NCBI GenBank assembly: GCA_964498525.1
Contig: CAZCGU010000007.1
Location: 1-64,000, forward strand
Reading direction: 5' to 3'
DNA from: DTU098 sp964498525
GTDB lineage: Bacteria > Bacillota > Desulfotomaculia > Desulfotomaculales > Pelotomaculaceae
DNA: 64,000 nt
Part shown: piece after piece, positions 53,904-60,412 of the stretch
How the letters are laid out: each line of letters opens with the position of its first letter
Numbering within the stretch: the stretch's first letter is position 1
Made by a program: the position numbers and the translations under genes
Notes under the pieces: model-generated
The model's database searches: none
What the model saw: the letters and a program-made list of their open reading frames with translations, nothing else
What the model was told of the DNA's origin: nothing

Positions 53904-54299
53904 GTGTCAGAGGAAAAGGATAGGGAAATTAAAAGGTTGAAAAGTGAATTACTTGATCGGATTGATACTATGGAGAATGTATCGTTAAAACTTGAAAAAG
54001 CTTGTACTGTGCTGGCCTATTGGTTAGTTAATTACAGCTATTGTGAAAAACCGGATCCCCGCCTGACCTTTCACGATTGCGTACCGTCCAAAAACGAACA
54101 CGAAGAAATCCACAGGCAACAGTCCTTTGCATGGTTCTGGAACTACCATGAAATTATTCAATTCATTAATATTGTGGAAGATTACGTCCGCGATAGTCAG
54201 AAGTTGTTAGAAGAAACGATAAATTTAGGTTGTAATGTGATACAGCCCGAACAGCAGGAACAGGCTTTGCAAGATGCCCATGAGGGCGGCATGAATTAG
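53904..54299 (+). CDS. Hypothetical helical protein
   Basis: A 131-residue protein starting at GTG 53904 with GGGAGG 11 bases upstream. The N-terminus is a charged helix (EEKDREIKRLKSELLDRIDTMENVSLKLEKA). The middle is aromatic and His-rich (LTFHDCVPSKNEHEEIHRQQSFAWFWNYHEIIQF). The end is helical. Family not recognised. Confidence 0.6.
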   Translation: MSEEKDREIKRLKSELLDRIDTMENVSLKLEKACTVLAYWLVNYSYCEKPDPRLTFHDCVPSKNEHEEIHRQQSFAWFWNYHEIIQFINIVEDYVRDSQKLLEETINLGCNVIQPEQQEQALQDAHEGGMN

Positions 54300-55197
54300 T
54301 TTGTACCCGGGGAAGGTATTAAACAGCAGGAGCGGGCATTGTCCCGCTCCTGTATGCGCTGGGGGAAGTTTAGACTCCGCAATTTTGCGGAGTCCTCATA
54401 CCCCCGCTCCTGTATGCGTTGGGGGAAGTAGTACCCCTGTGGAAATTTACGTTGGCACAGTTAAAAGTGTGCCAGGAGATGCCTGGAGGAGTTGTAAATA
54501 GTGGCCTGACACTATCACAGAGAAACGGCAACAAGGTTTATGTGTGGTTTTTCAATTGGTATTACAGCAGGCAAGCTGCATTGTGAAGCGGGAAAGAGTA
54601 ATGTAGTTTATGAGAGGTGCCGGCAACGGGCTGCTTCAGTATAGAAGATTAATAGTGGCCAGGGGTGGGGCGGTTCTGCTTTGGTGGGTCCGCTTCGCCT
54701 TAATTATTTCACATGAAATATTTTAGGCTGGTTCATGAATGTTAGCCTGTTTTTTTTATTGGAAGCTGATTGGCAGACTGGCGACAGCTCCCCTGGGTAC
54801 TGGCAGGAATTCCGGGAGCTGCAGTAGGCTCATCCAGGATCGTGGCGCCAGCGCCGGCCGTGTGCAGGATCTTGGTTTCCTCATGCCGCGCCCTGACTGT
54901 ACAGCCCGGCAGGTGCAGGGGCATCAAGTAGAGCGGTAATACATTTACCTTGCCGGTTAAATTGTCATGGCTAAGAAACGAGTCCAAGATGTCGGTTTTT
55001 TTAGGGCTATAAATAATTAATCTGTTGTTAATAATATTTTAATTTTTCATTGGTATAATTATACAGTGGAATTAAATATTTGTTGTAATATGTCGAAAAT
55101 TTATTACAAAATAACTACTTATCCACAGGGTAAAATATAGCACCTTTGTCGAAAATATATAACTCAATTTTATTTTTAACAAAGGGAGGCTTTATTT
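54300..55197. repeat. Non-coding region with hairpins and a direct repeat
   Basis: About 900 bases without a supported gene. A 27-base unit CCCGCTCCTGTATGCG followed by a (C/T)TGGGGGAAGT end occurs at 54343-54369 and 54403-54429. Hairpin CAGGAGCGGG/CCCGCTCCTG is at 54327-54352, and hairpin GACTCCGCAA/TTGCGGAGTC at 54373-54394. AAAAGTGTGCCAG at 54463-54475 recurs at 56396. A T8 tract after AGGCT/AGCCT lies near 54724-54757. The last 200 bases are AT-rich and lead into the DUF3467 operon. Confidence 0.6.
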
Positions 55198-55476
55198 TTG
55201 GAAGATATAAAGAATTTTTATATCAATGTCACTAAAGTTTCTTTTAGTCCACACGATTTTGTTATTGAGGCCGGTAATAAAAAAGATCGGAGTCCCGGGA
55301 CTGAAATCAAACCTGAAGATACAGATTTACAGCTGATTATGAGCCCTCATTATTTCAAAAATTTTGTAATGGCTGCTTCTAAGGCATTAAGGATGTATGA
55401 GGAAATTTACGGCGTCTTAAACCTTGAGGGCAATGAAGAAGTAATTAAAAAGCTCACCAGTAGGGAACAGGTTTAA
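55198..55476 (+). CDS. DUF3467-like small protein
   Basis: A 92-residue protein: YINVTKVSFSPHDFVIEAG, then LQLIMSPHYFKNFVMAASKALRMYEE match the DUF3467 pattern (beta strand with SP-x-EF, later MSP followed by a helix). TTG 55198 follows AAAGGGAGG. It is 4 bases before the next gene. Function unknown. Confidence 0.65.
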   Translation: MEDIKNFYINVTKVSFSPHDFVIEAGNKKDRSPGTEIKPEDTDLQLIMSPHYFKNFVMAASKALRMYEEIYGVLNLEGNEEVIKKLTSREQV

Positions 55477-55480
55477 TAAT

Positions 55481-55807
55481 ATGTATTTTAAGATACAAGA
55501 CCCATTAAAAAGGGAAATAGTTTTACCAGTCGGGTCCTGGGAACATGTTCAGCAGAGACATCCGGAATTTACTGCTTGGAAAAGCATAGAAACAACTATT
55601 CAAAATCCAAATGTAATTGGACAAAACCCAGATACTAGAAAACCCGATCGCGACATATACTATAAATTAGGTGCTTTAGATGTGTACCCTCCTTTGTATG
55701 TGGCTGTTGTGGTTGGTTTTAAAGGCGATCAAGGTAGTATTGTTACTGCTCACTTGGCTGATGACATCAGGATAGGACCAGGAGGATATAAATATGTATC
55801 CAGATAA
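55481..55807 (+). CDS. Possible toxin-like protein with HxxxRHPE motif
   Basis: A 108-residue protein. WEHVQQRHPEF (about 21-31) and the closing strand YVAVVVGFKGDQGSIVTAHLADDIRIG resemble the phage barnase/EndoU/colicin-E5/RelE-like (PBECR) nuclease group, in which a conserved His-Arg pair and a strand-rich end form the active site. That assignment is by motif only. The gene overlaps the following DUF2283 gene by 14 bases, an arrangement typical for toxin-antitoxin pairs. Confidence 0.5.
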   Translation: MYFKIQDPLKREIVLPVGSWEHVQQRHPEFTAWKSIETTIQNPNVIGQNPDTRKPDRDIYYKLGALDVYPPLYVAVVVGFKGDQGSIVTAHLADDIRIGPGGYKYVSR

Positions 55808-56063
55808 TAAAGGACAAAAAGTTGATATTAAATATGACAAGGCCAATGATGTCTTGTATATTTCATTTGGTCCCCCCAGGCCATCATATTGTGCTGCAGA
55901 AAAAGATGATGTTTTCATTATGAAAGACATCCAGACAGGTGATTATTCGGGGATAACAATCCTTGATTTTTCAGAGCGGCTTAATGACGGTTCATTGTAC
56001 TCTATAAGACTTCCTTTTGAATTTGATTTCAAGCTGCTGGACAGAGAATTAGGCAAAAATTAA
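55794..56063 (+). CDS. DUF2283 small protein, antitoxin candidate
   Basis: An 89-residue protein with VDIKYDKANDVLYISFG, VFIMKDIQTGDYSGITILDFSERL, the DUF2283 signature. Members are often encoded beside small nuclease-like proteins. ATG 55794 follows AGGAGGA. Last gene before the element right end. Confidence 0.75.
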   Translation: MYPDNKGQKVDIKYDKANDVLYISFGPPRPSYCAAEKDDVFIMKDIQTGDYSGITILDFSERLNDGSLYSIRLPFEFDFKLLDRELGKN

Positions 56064-56586
56064 ACCAACCCTCCTGATGAATTTAACATAAAAAGTTGGC
56101 TACTAATTGGCTACTAAAGCTAAAAAAAGTAGCCAAAAACCACCCAAAAATAGGTTTACTGATTTAAAATCGGGAAACCCCTTTACTATGGCTGGCCTTT
56201 TGAATAAAAAAACTGATCGGGGGAAGTCTCTTAGCTTTGAAGCCCCCTCCCCCCCGGGGGGGTACCGGTACTTTCGGTCTGATATGAGGCCAAAAGTCCG
56301 AGGGCGCCGGCAAAACCACAGAAGGCGCTGTAGCGCCACAGGATTGCGCAGGACGGACGTATTAACGGGCAAGCAGAATAATCTAGGGGATAAGCAAAAG
56401 TGTGCCAGCGGAAACCGGGAAGCCTTGCAGCGCAAGGGAAAAAGACTCAAAAAAGTGTGCCGGAAATTGTGCCAAACATCTCAAATGTGTGCTAATTTGC
56501 GCCTATGTCTACCAATGTCAGGACTAACAAAACTCAGCGATAACAAGGGTTTGCAACCTGCGCCTATCTTAGCCAATGGTGCTTTT
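56064..56586. other. Element right end, non-coding, with integrase arm-site candidates
   Basis: About 520 bases. It contains AAAAGTGTGCCAG (56396-56408), AAAAGTGTGCCGG (56451-56463) and the 29-base copy at 56457-56485 of the left-end segment. A tandem TTGGCTACT lies at about 56096-56115. The frame at 56107-56598 is not supported as a gene because it crosses these sites and has irregular composition. Confidence 0.6.
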
Positions 56587-56637
56587 ACGGACTTCTAATC
56601 CGTAGGTCACAGGTTCGAATCCTGTCTGGGACGCCAG
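56587..56637 (+). repeat. attR: right 51-bp direct repeat
   Basis: Identical over 51 bases to 39570-39620. It carries the anticodon stem 3' part, T arm and acceptor 3' strand of tRNA-Arg(TCT), with CCA, but no 5' half. Confidence 0.93.
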
Positions 56638-56709
56638 GAATACCAACGCCTTCGGTCTTTTGCCCGGGGGCGATTTTAGTTAATAGGGGAACAAAAAAGG
56701 AATAAAAAT

Positions 56710-56820
56710 GACAATGCCTGTATGGAATCGTTCTTCGGAACACTGAAACGAGAACTGATTTATGGTAACCGTTTTAAAACAAGGGCTGAAGCCCGCCAGG
56801 CCCTACAATTAACTCCTTGA
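56710..56820 (+). pseudogene. IS3-family transposase C-terminal fragment
   Basis: The frame encodes NDNACMESFFGTLKRELIYG followed by NRFKTRAEARQALQLTP and a stop. DNA-x-x-ESFF-x-x-LK-E is the conserved end of the rve domain in IS3/IS150 OrfB transposases, including the DDE glutamate. No upstream part and no start are present, and the usual tail (YNxxRRHSAL) is missing, so it is a short relic. Confidence 0.8.
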
Positions 56821-56857
56821 TCAGAAGCTTAACCCAAAGATAAGGAATTACAGGAAA

Positions 56858-57103
56858 TTATAACGGTGCTTCCATCTGTAAAAGAATTTCGAGATTAAAA
56901 TCATCAAAGGCAAATATTATTGGTTCATCCAACTCGACGAACATAATTCCATCATTATAGGCATCTTCATTAAAGATAATGCCTATATTCCATATTTCCC
57001 AGATGCATTTTCCAATAAGGGCAAGTTTTCTTAATTGGTCGGTCAATTCCTGGCATGAGGTAATGACAGGAGGCGTCCATTTATGAAAATCAAAGTTATC
57101 CAT
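56858..57103 (-). CDS. Hypothetical protein
   Basis: An 81-residue acidic protein (MDNFDFHKWTPPVITSCQEL...). The ATG at 57103 has GAGGGT 6 bases upstream on the minus strand. Aspartates and aromatics near the end (DEPIIFAFDDFNLEILLQ) resemble small immunity-like proteins, but no family is recognised. Confidence 0.5.
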   Translation of the reverse strand: MDNFDFHKWTPPVITSCQELTDQLRKLALIGKCIWEIWNIGIIFNEDAYNDGIMFVELDEPIIFAFDDFNLEILLQMEAPL

Positions 57104-57147
57104 CTATAGACCCTCAAATTTTATTGGAAGATGTTTAAATCTTTCGT

Positions 57148-57483
57148 TTATTTTCCTGCTTCCGTTTGCCGCAGCTGTTCTTCAATATCACGTCCGCCGT
57201 ACATAATGCGGATAACCGCGACCATCGTTTTTGCTTCCACAGGCAGATAGAATGCCAAATAATTGTCTATTGGCAAAACCCGCAAGCCCTTGCTATGCCA
57301 TGGCTTTTTTTCGTAAAGATGATACCGCAGCGGCATTTCATTTAACTTCGCAACCGCTTCCATGATCCGCAGTACTTGATTCTTTGCAATTTCCGGCTCA
57401 AGCAGGGAAAATGCTATGTACTCGAATATGCTTCGTAAATCGCGCTCAGCCTGCTCGGTGTAAACAACCGTCCATTCGTTCAT
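57148..57483 (-). CDS. RelE/ParE-family toxin
   Basis: A 111-residue protein: WTVVYTEQAERDLRSIFEYIA, then LPIDNYLAFYLPVEAKTMVAVIRIMYGGRDIEEQL, the standard RelE/ParE fold with the Arg in VIRIMYGGRD. It probably cleaves mRNA on the ribosome or targets gyrase. Overlaps its antitoxin by 4 bases. Confidence 0.9.
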   Translation of the reverse strand: MNEWTVVYTEQAERDLRSIFEYIAFSLLEPEIAKNQVLRIMEAVAKLNEMPLRYHLYEKKPWHSKGLRVLPIDNYLAFYLPVEAKTMVAVIRIMYGGRDIEEQLRQTEAGK

Positions 57484-57785
57484 GTTCTGCAGTTCTGGCG
57501 CATTCTATTGGCGATATTTTCTGCAGAAACGACTTTTCCAGCAGTCAAATCAGCCAGACCTTTTTCAATCTCAGCATTGAATTGCTCTTCGGTAAGCGTA
57601 CCTACTGAAAGAGGCTTGCTTTGCGGGAGCTTCAATCCAAAAGGAATACCACGCTGAAGTACGACCTGCCTGAGAAAAAGTCCAATTGCGTTCGACATCG
57701 GGATACCAAGCTGCTCTAGAACAAGCTCCGCCTGTTCTTTGATTTCCGGCTCGACTCGGGCAAATATGTTTGATGTTTTTGCCAT
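57480..57785 (-). CDS. RelB/DinJ-family antitoxin
   Basis: A 101-residue protein: TSNIFARVEPEIKEQAELVLEQLGIPMSNAIGLFLRQVVLQRGIPF is the RelB/DinJ ribbon-helix-helix signature. The ATG at 57785 has GGGAGGT 7 bases upstream; GTG 57794 overlaps that site. First gene of the minus-strand pair. Confidence 0.9.
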   Translation of the reverse strand: MAKTSNIFARVEPEIKEQAELVLEQLGIPMSNAIGLFLRQVVLQRGIPFGLKLPQSKPLSVGTLTEEQFNAEIEKGLADLTAGKVVSAENIANRMRQNCRT

Positions 57786-58017
57786 AATGGACACCTCCCA
57801 TTCCTGATATTATTATATCCGATTGTATTGCGAGGTGCAATCGGATAGCTAAAATGTTATAGAATTAACAGCCCACGTTCGTCATAGACGTTAGCAACCC
57901 ATATCGACACCACAGCGTATTGCTCTGCCCAACGCCATAATTGTTGGGTAGGATCGCCAGGAGGGAACCGAAACTGTTCACATATTGGAAATGGGGTTAT
58001 ATACTTCGGCTGGATAA

Positions 58018-58066
58018 TGGGAGCCGGATGAGCTGAGAGGTTCAAGTCCGGTTCTAAGAGGGCTGT
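58018..58066 (+). mobile_element. Group II intron-like hairpin relic
   Basis: GGGAGCCGGATGAGCTGAGA and the following GGTTCAAGTCCGGTTCTAAG form the nested pairing CCGGA/TCCGG with GAGC/GTTC that is characteristic of the hairpin found next to the reverse transcriptase frame in bacterial group II introns. No maturase or domain V was found nearby, so it is a fragment. Confidence 0.4.
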
Positions 58067-58184
58067 ATGTTCAATTTGGTCATGGAGCATTTATTGTGGC
58101 GCTCCTATGAGGAAACGGGGAGAAACAGAGAAAACTAACCTGCTCCCAAAATTAGAGAGGCACACTTCTACTCGACAATGGTTA

Positions 58185-58234
58185 AAAGCTACAGGCCTGC
58201 TGCGCTATGCAGGGTATACTGGCCTGTGGCTTTT
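58185..58234. terminator. Long-stem hairpin, probable terminator
   Basis: AAAGCTACAGGCC (58185-58197) pairs over 13 bases with GGCCTGTGGCTTT (58221-58233) with one G-U. A T4 tail follows on the + strand and an A4 run precedes it, so it could act on both strands; on the minus strand it lies after the gene at 58266-58712. Confidence 0.6.
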
Positions 58235-58265
58235 CGATCCCGTGGGAGTCTGCGTTTTTTAATTA

Positions 58266-58712
58266 TTACTGGGTAGATTTATCATTGCAAACTATTACAA
58301 TTTGGCCGCTTTTGCCATATGTCTCTACAGCTACTAGATTAAGATAATATTTTAGCTGTTCCAGGGGGGCCAGGCCCGTAATCTTGCTCCAGTCGGCCAG
58401 TCTTTTCAATATTTCCCCGCCGGCAATTTTGTCCTCAAGCACGGTTTTTTTCAGCCCGGTCCTGCCGCAGTAACTGAAGTACGCAAGGTCTATATCCACC
58501 AAAAGTCTCTCGGCGCCGGCAACTCTTACTTTCGCAACCTGCCAACTGCATTTGGCGTAAAAGTCCTCGAATTTTTCTATCCCGTTTGGGTCGCGCACGC
58601 CCAATTGCGGAAATATGTCATGGTCTATTTGCCAGTCAACATAAATTCCATACAGTTCGTAAACCAGACCATATTTAGTTGTCATTAATTCTTTTTTACC
58701 ATAGTTTTTCAA
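58266..58712 (-). CDS. Hypothetical protein
   Basis: A 148-residue protein starting at TTG 58712, with AAAGGAAGG 9 bases upstream; ATG 58685 is the alternative. Segments VYELYGIYVDWQIDHDIFPQLG and KVRVAGAERLLVDIDLAYFSYCGRTG look like a small alpha/beta fold. No family recognised. It is 38 bases downstream of the broken phosphatase gene and probably shared its transcript. Confidence 0.6.
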   Translation of the reverse strand: MKNYGKKELMTTKYGLVYELYGIYVDWQIDHDIFPQLGVRDPNGIEKFEDFYAKCSWQVAKVRVAGAERLLVDIDLAYFSYCGRTGLKKTVLEDKIAGGEILKRLADWSKITGLAPLEQLKYYLNLVAVETYGKSGQIVIVCNDKSTQ

Positions 58713-58750
58713 ATTTTTGCCTTCCTTTCAGGGTAGTTGTTTTAAATAGA

Positions 58751-59406
58751 TTAGGCAGCGCGGTTTCTAACCTGATGTACAGTTACAACTCCTTTATTTA
58801 GCTCAAGAGCGCTTAGACGCCCACCGAAAACGCAGCCGGTGTCAAGGCCGATGCGGCCAGGTGCAAAGAAGGGGTACGGTTCGCCTGTAATATTAAGGGT
58901 TGGGGTATGGCCGAAGATAACAGTTTTGTCTTCAACCGCCGGGTTTAAGTAAAACTCTTCCCGCAGCCAGAGCAGGTCTTGATCATCCTGTTTTGAAAGT
59001 TTTACGCCGTGCCTGATGCCGCCGTGCACATATATGAATTGTTTGTCTTCAAAGAAGGTTGGGAGTTGCTTGAAGAAATCTAAGTAATTCGCCAGGGCGT
59101 CTCCGTTTTTACTAAAATCGGCAAGGGTGACTTTACCGCCATTGTATAGAAAAATACTGTCACCGTGCTGCAGGTAATCAATCGCCATCTGCTCGTGGTT
59201 GCCCCGCAAAAGAATGACCCGCTGTTTTCCAAAGGTCTCCTGCAGCTCGATCAGCCTGCGCGAGGTACGGTAGCTGTCCGGCCCACGGTCTATGTAGTCT
59301 CCGAGCATGACCAGCCTGTCATGTTTCAAGTTGAGTTTGATTTTTTTAGCAGGCTGCAGAGTTGGGTATAGGAGCCGTGCACATCACCGATAACAAATGT
59401 TTTCAT
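58751..59406 (-). pseudogene. PP2A-type metallophosphatase, frameshifted
   Basis: The true start is ATG 59406: MKTFVIGDVHGSYTQLCSLL gives the GDxHG motif. At the A7 run (59347-59341) one base is missing, so this frame ends at a TGA soon after. The downstream frame resumes with KHDRLVMLGDYIDRGPDS (GDxxDRG), LLRGNHEQM, YVHGGIRHG and FGHTPTLN, the rest of the protein. With one extra A the gene would encode about 218 residues. Family members are bacterial serine/threonine phosphatases or Ap4A hydrolases. It may be a true mutation, a sequencing error or a slippage site. Confidence 0.85.
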
Positions 59407-59862
59407 AAATATGTCTCCCCTTTTCTTTTTTTTTGTTTGCAACTTAATTATAAATTCTTTAAGGTTGGGTCCCAATGAAGCCAGGCTTCATATTTGCTCG
59501 GTTCCAAAAGGGTGCCGGCATATGATCGCATAGTTGTTCAATCGGAAGGGGAGATGCGCGAAATAGATATAAAGACCGTGAGCAGAATTTCCCGGCTCGA
59601 ATAAAGAGTTTAAAATAATATATTGCAGTTGAAAGGGAAGCCACAGGCCGGCGTCGTTAAACGCCGGTCGCCTGTGGCTCTTTTGCGTCCGGCTATCGGT
59701 GGTCGATTCAACCTCACGGGTCGGGCAGACTACCGTTCCGGTCTCCAGGGCTAAATTCACGGGTCATCCCGGCTAGCGCCGCCCGCAGTAACGTGGCGGA
59801 ATTATTCCCATTTCATAAATGCACCAGTTTCAAATAAAAAAATAAAAAATAATAAATTAAAC
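59407..59862. other. Intergenic stretch with nested hairpin
   Basis: About 450 bases. The only clear structure is at 59639-59683: AGCCACAGGC (59639-59648) pairs with GCCTGTGGCT (59670-59679), enclosing the inner stem CCGGCG/CGCCGG, followed by CTTTT on the + strand. The minus-strand frame at 59488-59760 runs through this hairpin and is not supported. Confidence 0.55.
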
Positions 59863-59891
59863 TTGACACCGTTACGTCACCATGTTATCAT
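59863..59891 (+). promoter_or_regulatory. Promoter of the MerR-VIT operon
   Basis: TTGACA (59863-59868), 17-base spacer, TATCAT (59886-59891). ACCGTT (59867-59873 region) and AACGGT (59898-59903 region) form an inverted repeat around the -10, a possible operator for the MerR protein. Confidence 0.65.
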
Positions 59892-59915
59892 ATATGAAAC
59901 GGTACGAGAGGAGGG

Positions 59916-60401
59916 TTGGAAATAGAAGAACAATACCGAATAAGTGAACTGGCGCGCAAGGCGGGAGTATCAAAAAGGACAGTCCATTACTACATTAACA
60001 AGGGCCTCATACCGCCGGCAGCCGGCGCAGGAATAGCCAGTTATTACACGGAAGACCACCTGCACAGGATCCTGTTGATAAAAAAACTCCAAGAACGCTA
60101 CCTGCCGCTGGAAAAGGTCAAAAACATTACGGCTGCCCTCACACTCCAGGAGGTCAAACAAAAACTGGAATTCTTAGAAGACGCCGGCAGTGAAGCCGAA
60201 ATATTTGAAGAGGAAAAAGATGCGGCGATATACAGTACGCCTGGTGCAGCCGCAGCTCCGGCGGGCGCTGAATACATTAAAGTTGACCTTGGTCTTGGGG
60301 TAGAGCTTTTCTATCCTAAAGGCATAAGTAAAGAAGGCCTGCTTCAGGTAACAAATATTGTGTCCTATGGCAGGAAACTTTTCAATAAAGAAAATTGTTA
60401 G
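59916..60401 (+). CDS. MerR-family regulator
   Basis: A 161-residue regulator. The N-terminal winged HTH (about 6-75, YRISELARKAGVSKRTVHYYINKGLIPP and HRILLIKKLQERYLPLEKVKNI) is followed by a coiled-coil-like helix and a C-terminal domain (about 110-161) with VDLGLGVELFYPKGISKEGLLQVTNIVSYGRKLF that probably binds a ligand. TTG 59916 is the only reasonable start; the GAGGAGGG ribosome site abuts it closely, which is unusual. It lies 11 bases before the VIT/VWA gene and likely controls it. Confidence 0.8.
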   Translation: MEIEEQYRISELARKAGVSKRTVHYYINKGLIPPAAGAGIASYYTEDHLHRILLIKKLQERYLPLEKVKNITAALTLQEVKQKLEFLEDAGSEAEIFEEEKDAAIYSTPGAAAAPAGAEYIKVDLGLGVELFYPKGISKEGLLQVTNIVSYGRKLFNKENC

Positions 60402-60412
60402 GGGGAGTAAGG

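Larger units (their letters stand above)
57786..58265. other. Intergenic stretch with a group II intron-like relic
   Basis: About 480 bases without a supported gene. It contains the intron-like hairpin at 58018-58066 and a strong hairpin at 58185-58234. The short minus-strand frame at 57857-58090 is judged spurious. Confidence 0.5.

Noticed and set aside
54739..54939. 66-codon frame in the non-coding part of the element
   Set aside because: No ribosome site and overlaps a T8 hairpin region; composition is not convincing.
56107..56598. 163-codon frame at the right end of the element
   Set aside because: It runs through the putative arm sites and into attR, starts at a TTG with no ribosome site and has an irregular basic composition.
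57857..58090. 77-codon minus-strand frame
   Set aside because: Overlaps the group II intron-like hairpin and has no ribosome site.
59488..59760. 90-codon minus-strand frame
   Set aside because: It crosses a strong nested hairpin and lacks a ribosome site; composition is not protein-like.
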